Positions 56,697 to 64,000 of a DNA stretch of 64,000 nucleotides are shown piece by piece. Source of the DNA: Fennellomyces sp. T-0311 (Eukaryota; Mucoromycota; Mucoromycetes; Mucorales; Lichtheimiaceae); NCBI GenBank assembly GCA_025266875.1, contig JALLLT010000080.1, forward strand, positions 27,504 through 91,503, in the 5' to 3' direction. Below the pieces are notes generated by a model. That model worked only from the letters and a program-made list of their open reading frames with translations, was not told the DNA's origin and made no database searches. The first letter of the stretch is position 1. Every line of letters begins with the position of its first letter. Position numbers and translations under genes: made by a program.

Positions 56697-59520
56697 ATGC
56701 CGAAACATACGAAGGCTTCCATTACTGTCTCCAAACGCGCTAGAAGCGTAACGGGATCGTTTGTGGCTAACGTAATGCTTAGTAACTTGTCGTTGATTCA
56801 ATTGGTTCAATTTATGTATTAACTCTTCATTATATTTTAGGTGCCTGAATCTGGCATAAACAACGATATGACTACGAAGGTAACCGACAAGCCTGGCGAA
56901 TGGCAAGATGTATCTGAAATCGAGATGAGAGACACTTTGTGGAAAAGTCTGCTGGACTGGAAACCTGATGCTGGTTTACATTTACGAAAAGCCCATACTG
57001 GTACGTATATGAGACGCATTATTTCGTTACTGTTTAAAATAATACATACTTCCAACTAATGATGTTATTAGGTACCTCACGTATGCAACGATATCGCAAA
57101 AAGAAAAGGAACCAGCAACTAGCGGCATCTGTAAAGGATTGCCATCGGCTTGAAAAATTCTATCCAAGGGTTTCTGGACCAATACTTCGAGAAGCAACAC
57201 GCATCATACCTACTGTATCCAAGAATGTTCGCAAATTGCAAGCCATTCATACCCTATTTGACAATCTACAAACAAAAATTAACCAGTTCCGCAACTCCAC
57301 ATCTGACGTTGGGTCATTGAATACGTATGAAGCACTGAGACTACTCAGCATACACTGTTATTTCAAGAATCGACTCCAAGGGTATAACAAAAGCAAGTCA
57401 AGCGAGATGGCTGCAGAATCATTTTGGCAAGGAGGATATCAGTACCGATCCCGTATCATTGTTAACTGGGCTAAAACCTATCTGACTCTTGGCTCCCTCC
57501 CATTGCACCGACAAGGAAAACATTCAAAGAAAGAATCTCTCCTGGCTGACGAAGATATCAAGAGAAAGTGCCTCAAGTATTGGAGCGAGCTGAAACCGGA
57601 ATTGCGATCAGCGGCAATGTTGCGGTCAGAGTTGGAAACAAAGATTATTCCTGAAGCACTAGGTGTATTTGGAACAGTTTCCGAAGACACGATCATTAAA
57701 TACTTACATACTTGGGGCTATCGATATCAGCGGTATAAAGCAAATGTAAGTGCAAACTTGACTAAATTAAAAAAAATAATTATCGATATAAACTCATATT
57801 AAAAATATAGATTTATTATAATGGACATGAACGACCGGATGTCAAGGCATACCGCATTGAATGGGCTAACCGGATGCTTGGATATCGCAAACTCATGGAC
57901 CGCTATTCTGGCGACAATATGGACATCGTCTCAGAGCCCCAGTTAGGGGAATACCAACGAAAACACATTCTGGTTACACATGATGAATCAACCTTCTACT
58001 CTAATGACGGGCGTAATGATCTTTGGCTCAGCGAAGGTGATTCAATTATTCGCAAGAAAGATCCCGGAGGATCTATAATGGTTAGCGACTTCCTCTGTGA
58101 ATGCCATGGCCCGATAAGACTTACAGAAGAGCAAATTGCCGAAAACGACCTGTGGGAGAATTTTCCGCCTGAGGCGAGAGTTCTTTTCAAAGCTGGCAAG
58201 GAGAAAGAAGGATGGTGGACAAGTCAACATATGATTGATCAGCTCAATCAAAAAGCGATCCCCATCTTCGATATACTGCATCCGGATTGTATAGGTAAGA
58301 AGTACTACTATAGTTAGGCGTGAACATTATATCTGATGCTAATTGTGACATTGTTGTATCCAACATGAACATAATCACTGATCAGTATCTCGGAACGGTT
58401 ATCTCTCACTTTCCTTTTTGGTAAAACTCACTCATGCAGACATATCTTCCATATCCGGCATATTGTCATAGACGTTATCATGAACGCGTGTCAACAGCTA
58501 TCACTTAGCTTATCGTTATCCGTTATGGACCGGCTCCATAACGATAGACATCACTCGTTTCTCAATAACACCCCAACATGACATACGTAATGGATATACA
58601 GGTATAATCATGATATGACCTTGGATAACATCGGTAATAGGAAGTCCCATCCATGATAAGCATTTAATATAAATAGAGCGAACTCTTCATCAATAAACTA
58701 CAGTTTTCTGAGTCTCGTTGACTTCTATTGTCCCTTTTCGATACTCGCTACTTCGCTCTTATCTCAGACATAAAACTTAATTAGGCATATTCTGTTTCGA
58801 TCAATCTTCAAACCACAATGCATACCCAAAGAATGCTCTTGTCGCAAGCCGAATGACACTGAACACCAAAAGAGAAGATGAGCTAACTTACCCATTCAAA
58901 GCTTTTGGACATACGTACGACTCAAACGGCTTTCCTCGGCACTACGATTTTTACTATACAGTAACTTACCGCAGAGCAAATGGGACCCGAAATCCAGTCA
59001 CATATTTTAAAGGGATAAAAAGGGTATGTGGCAAGCTATATTTTTATATGCGTATCAATTTATTAATTATGCCAGTAACTAGATATTAAAAGATCGCAAC
59101 AAGTGGCCTGAAAAAGGCGTGAAACTATTTTGTGGTGCGGCGTCCGATACCAACGAGGTATGCTGTGCAAGGCATATTTTGGAACGAGAGCCTGATTTCA
59201 AGAAGCAAAAATCTGCCCTCCATGAAATCGTCTTGAAAGCTGGTCATATATTTGAACTCTACCCCAAGTTTCATTGTGAGACAAATTTTATCGAGCGATA
59301 CTGGGGGAAGGCGAAAAGAGAAGCCCGCGTTCATTGTGATTATTCATACAAGTCACTTGAGCAACATCTTCCGGAATATTTGGATTCGGTTACCTTACCT
59401 CAAATACGCCGCTTTGCCGGGAAAGCCTGGAGGTATATAGAACTTTACGCCAAGGGGGATGATGGAAGAGAAGTAGAAAAGAAAATGAAGTCCCATAGAC
59501 GAGTGGGAAGAAATGAATAA
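56697..59520 (+). CDS. Intact DDE transposase (IS630/Tc1-like, large form)
   Basis: A DDE-type transposase of a large fungal family. Six exons join without a stop to 689 aa: 56697-56771, 56841-57000, 57072-57745, 57811-58294, 58785-59023 and 59083-59520. The N-terminal half is basic (RYRKKKRNQQLAASVK) with helical segments, as in DNA-binding regions. Catalytic blocks: HILVTHDESTFYSNDGRNDL (first Asp), IFCFDQSSNHNAYP (second Asp) and FHCETNFIERYWGKAKREAR (Glu, in the N-x-I-E-x-x-W context of IS630/Tc1 enzymes). About 145 residues separate the second Asp from the Glu, far more than in classic Tc1/mariner. A Cys-bearing segment (KLFCGAASDTNEVCCARHIL) lies between them. Intron 4 contains a solo LTR; without it the intron would be 70 bp. 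Sequence shows no decay, so a recent or active copy is possible. Confidence 0.85.
58352..58766 (+). mobile_element. Solo LTR (415 bp) inside a transposase intron
   Basis: It begins TGTTGTATCC and ends CTTATCTCA (TG...CA) and is flanked by GACAT on both sides (58347-58351 and 58767-58771). It matches 54397-54811 in inverted orientation. It carries a TATA-like TATAAATAG near its 3' third and an AATAAA shortly after, as a promoter/poly(A) region of an LTR would. It lies wholly within intron 4 of the transposase, leaving the splice sites intact. Confidence 0.92.
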
Positions 59521-60137
59521 AGGCAATGGAAGGTATTACATAGTGGCATACAAAGTCTATATATAGTATCTGTGTTTTAATTACTGAAGATGTTACAAAA
59601 TAAAGTTTTGTCTGGTTAAGAGCAGTTGCACCATAATACCCTTCTGTTCACTGTTTGATTGCCACCGCCAATCTGTAGTATTGGTTCATATATTTTGATC
59701 ATTCATTTGCTGAACTACTGATCGCTCATAATAAACTTAGGCAGTATTTTTGTGACAGTTCAACGGATTTACAGATCATTTGGTGCCTTCTATCAGAAAA
59801 GGGCTAGTTAGAGCATTTCCAATGGTTTGCCAAATGCTATTTTGGCAGTCCGAAATGGCAATTTTACGATTCCAACGGTTGGCTCGGATAACATGTCTGG
59901 GCTCGATGTATTTAATTCTTCGATTTTTGGATAGGCTTTTGCAGCTGTGAAGCAGCTGCAAATGCTGAAGTTCCTTTATCAAAGCTCTATATATAGGTTC
60001 GTTGAAAAAAAATGGCAAGGGTACAAGTAGAATATCCCCTGTTGAATGTACATGCAATTAAATGGGCGAGAAGGAATGCATTTGAATTTATTTAGCCGAA
60101 AGGCTAAGAAAAAAGAGATATAATATGTCTGAAACTT
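59521..60137. other. Spacer between converging transposase genes
   Basis: AT-rich region between the plus-strand transposase stop and the minus-strand exonuclease gene stop. It should hold both 3' UTRs. A minus-strand frame at 59776-60057 has no motif. No terminal repeat recognised. Confidence 0.4.
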
Positions 60138-63100
60138 TTAAGATGTACTGCTGCTTCTATTTGTGCAATATTTTGATTGTGCACGCCCTTTACAATTGGG
60201 GTTCTTGCAATGAGAACAGGTACGGGTACGTTTCCGCAGTACTACTTCGGCAGATGCACGGGCTATTGGAGGTGTCGATTGCATTACAGTACTAGGTGCT
60301 ACTGATTGCATATGACGTCTTTTTTTTGGAAGAGCAGATTGTAATTCAGTTGGGGTTGCTGGCAATGGCGGCTGTGCAGATATCCGTGTTTGATGTGCTG
60401 AAGAAGATGGAAAAACCCATGGAAAGATGCAAAATGGTGCCCGAGTTGATGCTTGCTCGATTTGTTTGTCACTGCTATCATTGTTTAATGGTGTTAGTGA
60501 CATGGAGGAAGATGCTTTGTTTAGCGTAGCCGGTGGCAATATCATCGAATTGCTGTCATTTGCGACTACGTGTGCAGATTCTGGTAGATTTGCAGGCAGG
60601 TTGATGATATCTCTATTCCTTCCAGGTGATTGCAGCTGGTCTCGCATGATTTGCACTTCAATATCATGGCTGGCAATTGTTCGTATGGCAGTTTGGCTTG
60701 TACACCAGGTGTTATAATGTGTTTTCAAGATCTCGGGAGTTTTGTAAAAAATGTCGATTCCATTTGCATGGCTTCGATTCCACAGCCGTGCTTGTCCCTT
60801 CCAGTCAATCCTTTGCGCGAAGTTAGTCGAAGTTTGAGGAGTAATACTTGTGAACAGAGCAAACTCTTGACTAGTATGTACTGGTGTGACTGCATGCAAA
60901 GTCTGAAGACGTGATGCAATATACTTGTACATTCGTCCTCGTGAATTGCCTGTCTCTCCAACGGGTAGTGCTTGCCTCATACTCAGCTTTAAAGCAAGCA
61001 TAGGGTCAGTGTAATGATCACCGGAGGGCTCTACCTGATCTGGAGATGATTTTTGGATCGAAATATCATCAGCGACATTCGAGGGAAATGAGGCAATACC
61101 AAAAGTCTCTGCAGGCATCTTGAGTTGGAGTGCATTTTTGACAATCAAAGTAGATGATTGATCGGCATCCCATTTTGTGTCATACATGCCTAACTCTACT
61201 TGCAAATGATGGATTGTTTGAGTAAGCCATGGATCGTAATGGCCAAGATGAACTCTTCCGTGCCGGTTTTTAGAACCAACCTATTATGTATAAGTGTACG
61301 TAAGTATATTTGTATTACTGCACGGCTATTGATGTGCAGTTTTGGATATACTTGCATCAATGTTATATCGTAATTGATAGTCTGCCAGCATGCAGTCTGT
61401 CATATGTGGACCTGCTCCAAACGAAGCGAATTTACGGATTATGTTTTGATGGACGCCTCCTTCAAGTGAGTTGGTACCCCTACTACAGCGATAAACTGGG
61501 AGATTATGTTGATCTACACCAACTTGAAAGTAGAGCGATATTCCTGGGGGATCTGATATTTCTCCCATTCGTATTGCCTTTAAGATATGCCGAGCTTGAT
61601 CCCATGCTTGATTATCGAAAAGAGGTTGACCGCTCTTTGCACATACCAAGTTGCCATATTTATTAAATAGCGCCAGAACAACAGGATATAAAACATCTGG
61701 TTGGGGCACTGTCCTTCTACACCTTCGTAATACCCAGGCTGGATTTTTCACGAACATATAGTTCCAGCTCATACCAATAGAGCGTAAGTGCCTCTCAACT
61801 CTATTGCGGTCTTCCGTGTTGATAATAGAAATGGCATCGCGAAATCGGCGGGCAAACTCCTTGGCCAATCCATGCCGCTTTGAAATTTTTAACATGGCCA
61901 TTAAGTGGAAGATATCTTTAAGGATCCTCGGATTGCGGTCTTGTTGATGAATTGAATGTAGGGTTTCTTGAATTCGATTAGATCGTTGTGTTGCTTGTCG
62001 TAGCATAACTTCGTTGTTTTCGGATTCACCTTCAGATGATGAGCATGATGATAACGTAGATATAGAGCGGATCTCGAAGCTTTCATCAATATCTGCATCT
62101 GTGCGATTTTGCTCGGTACTTGCAACTTGAGATAGTAATTCTCTTGGTGTCTGATCTGGAGTACACAAGTCAGGATTTTCTGTACGCAAATAGGCACGTG
62201 ATGTTTTGATTGTAAACGGCAGGCCATCAAAATCTGACAGCACCTTTATTTTGCCATCTGCTGACATAACAACTGCACCAGGCACCACAATCTTTGTAAC
62301 AGTGAACAGGCTATCTTCAGAATCTTGACCTATTTGATTGTTCAATCGACTGAATGCAACGGCTGTACCAGCGTATTGTAACGAGCATGGAAGTCCATGT
62401 GGTGCGCTTGCTGGCACATGTTTTTCAAACATTTGGGAATCCTTGACCACATCGAACACCTTCAACGATGCCCAGGCGTCTAAAGCTGCATAAGCTTTTT
62501 GTACTTCCGACAGCTCATTGCACTCCCAGTTGCTTAAGCAGGTGGTAGGTTCCTTTCGTAAGTAACCTCCAAGAACGGCAGCAGAGATTTCGGATAACCC
62601 CATTGTACTGCGATGGATTTTGCCCCGGCGTCGGCAAAAAGATCCTAGTTCTAACGCACCTTTCCAAGTAACGTTATAATTGCGGTTGAGTTTTTTTAAA
62701 TCGCCAGTAACATTTCGACCGATTTTGAATATGTTTGGATCGTTGATAAGTAACGTCAATGCATGCGGAACACCTTGTGAAGGTTGAATACGAAAGATCC
62801 ATACTTTATCTAGGCAAGCCACTTGAACCAATGAGATCTTTCCTACAGCATTTGTAACGGAATTGTAGTTCCATTCGCAATCAAAGCCCACGACAAGTCT
62901 GCATGGTATAATGACGTGCTTGTAAATTTCGCATACAGCGTTTGCTGCTTCAGTACTGGTTTTGATGACATCCACAGCGACTGTGCTTGGTAACTCCAAA
63001 AATTGTATATGTTTTGGCCTTCGGTTGATCCTGTTGGCGGTTGAAAATGCTGCTGTCCATTGCTAATTATCCGTGTAAGCGATGGGATGGATCGTTCGAG

Positions 63101-64000
63101 CAAATTACGATCGCCTTTCACATTGTCCGTGAAAAAACAATTCAGGAAGCTTTTGGTTGTAGATGCCATATGAGTTGATCATATCTTTGAGCGGTTGTTC
63201 CAAATGTGCGGGCGATTTTGTCGGGACCAAAAGTTGCAGACGTATTTCCTCATACTCGTTACAGACGGTGTACAAGGCAGAAAACGCTGACGAACCACCG
63301 AGCTTCGCCATGTGCTTCGGAACCTCAAACGAATGGTCACCTTTAAGAATGATTCCCCCAAGTACTGCTAGCTCCTTGTCGATTAAAGGCCGTAGTTGAT
63401 CCAGGAGTGCAGTGTAGACAAGTCGAAGATAACCGGTGGATGGAACATAACCAGCATAGTCATATCGATCGGTAAAGGTTGAAAAAGATTTGTACTTGAC
63501 ATTATGGTCATGAAGCGTTGGATATTTTTGACGATGTACGAGTGCATTTAGATATTGTAAGTGACGCCTAGCGTATCGTAAGGTATGAAACTCCTGGAGA
63601 AGACGTTGCAACCGATGAACACCCAAACCATTCTGCATGACAATACGGAGTAAGTCCCCAAGACTTTTGGACACGGCACTTCGATGGGTGATGTACACTG
63701 GAAATTCTGCTTGTAAATGTGGTGGTAATTGCTCAAGTATTCGCTCATCATGGGCATTCAATGTAGTACCACATTTTTTTTACTTTACACCGATACCTTG
63801 TCGACATAATATAAAAGCAACTGCAGTATGTTGTAATTCGTAAGTATTTATTATATAACTTCGTGGAATTAAGTGCGTGCTGAACGCACTTTATACCTGT
63901 CTAAGTCGACAACTCGTCGGGCATAGGGATCATCATTGTATCCTTTTGAGTTAAGCTTTTCATTGCAGTCGGGACACTTCAATGTGGTATGTGGGATCAA
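60138..64000 (-). pseudogene. DDE transposase-like protein with nested DEDDy 3'-5' exonuclease; frameshifted, 5' end off window
   Basis: A large minus-strand gene. At the window edge it encodes a zinc-knuckle-like start (CPDCNEKLNSKGYNDDPYAR), then YIMSTRYRC and THRSAVSKSLGDLLRI. The segment ILKGDHSFEVPKHMAKLGG, with NEYEEIRLQLLVPTKS, resembles the first-Asp strand of DDE enzymes, and LFF/TDNVKGDR the second Asp. Next comes a WRN-type exonuclease: VGFDCEWN (Asp, Glu), GRNVTGDLKKL (Asp) and YAALDAWAS (Tyr, Asp), a complete DEDDy set. After about 340 residues RCSRGTNSLEGGVHQNI gives the presumed third acidic residue of the DDE site. A GC-AG intron (61281-61355) leads to the last exon, ending with a Cys cluster (CSHCKNPNCKGR). 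The reading frame changes at an A8 run (63774-63781), a 6-base A/T run (63132-63137) and near 63050. These are either real decay or homopolymer sequencing indels. Confidence 0.7.

Noticed and set aside
54397..58766. Reading the two inverted 415-bp repeats as terminal inverted repeats of one transposon
   Set aside because: Each copy has its own different 5-bp duplication and TG...CA ends, and the transposase coding region extends beyond the right-hand copy.
1..64000. CRISPR arrays, bacterial operons, Shine-Dalgarno sites
   Set aside because: The window is eukaryotic (spliceosomal introns in most genes) and no regularly spaced direct repeats are present.

Overview
The window comes from a fungal nuclear genome, most likely an early-diverging (Mucoromycota, probably Mucorales-like) fungus. 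Nearly every protein gene is cut by several short introns of about 45-75 bp, mostly GTAAGT-like...AG with a few GC-AG. Genes are densely packed and the conserved ones are typical of filamentous fungi. The species cannot be fixed from sequence alone.

Left part (1-27.7 kb) is a gene-dense housekeeping block. It holds a small membrane protein; a very short copper-fist protein that converges on a DnaJ co-chaperone; a PP4-type phosphatase; aspartyl aminopeptidase; a fusaric-acid-resistance-like (FUSC/ArAE) membrane protein; V-ATPase assembly factor VMA22; an STF2-like small protein; an IML2/TTC39-type protein; U1-70K; an MFS permease; and an alpha-arrestin. It is interrupted by a truncated repeat (7.06-7.77 kb) and by a decayed second copy of a HET-like gene end (about 11.3-11.6 kb).

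Middle part (27.7-53.7 kb) is mixed. Intact genes are a HET-like protein, a mitochondrial-type tRNA m1A methyltransferase, an epoxide hydrolase, a TM9/EMP70 nonaspanin, a GT2-family membrane glycosyltransferase, a PaaI-type thioesterase and MPDU1. They sit among mobile-element debris: non-LTR (LINE) 3' ends, a TA-flanked MITE, a PIF/Harbinger-like DDE fragment and several decayed unrecognised reading frames.

Right part (53.7-64 kb) is a mobile-element cluster. Two 415-bp solo LTRs lie in opposite orientation, each with its own 5-bp target-site duplication. One sits inside an intron of an otherwise intact 689-codon DDE transposase. Converging on that transposase from the minus strand is a large gene running off the window end. 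Its layout suggests a transposase-like RNase H-fold core with a DEDDy 3'-5' exonuclease nested between the second Asp and the presumed catalytic Glu, plus Cys-rich motifs at both ends. This is the most unusual object in the window, and the copy shows two or three homopolymer-associated frameshifts.
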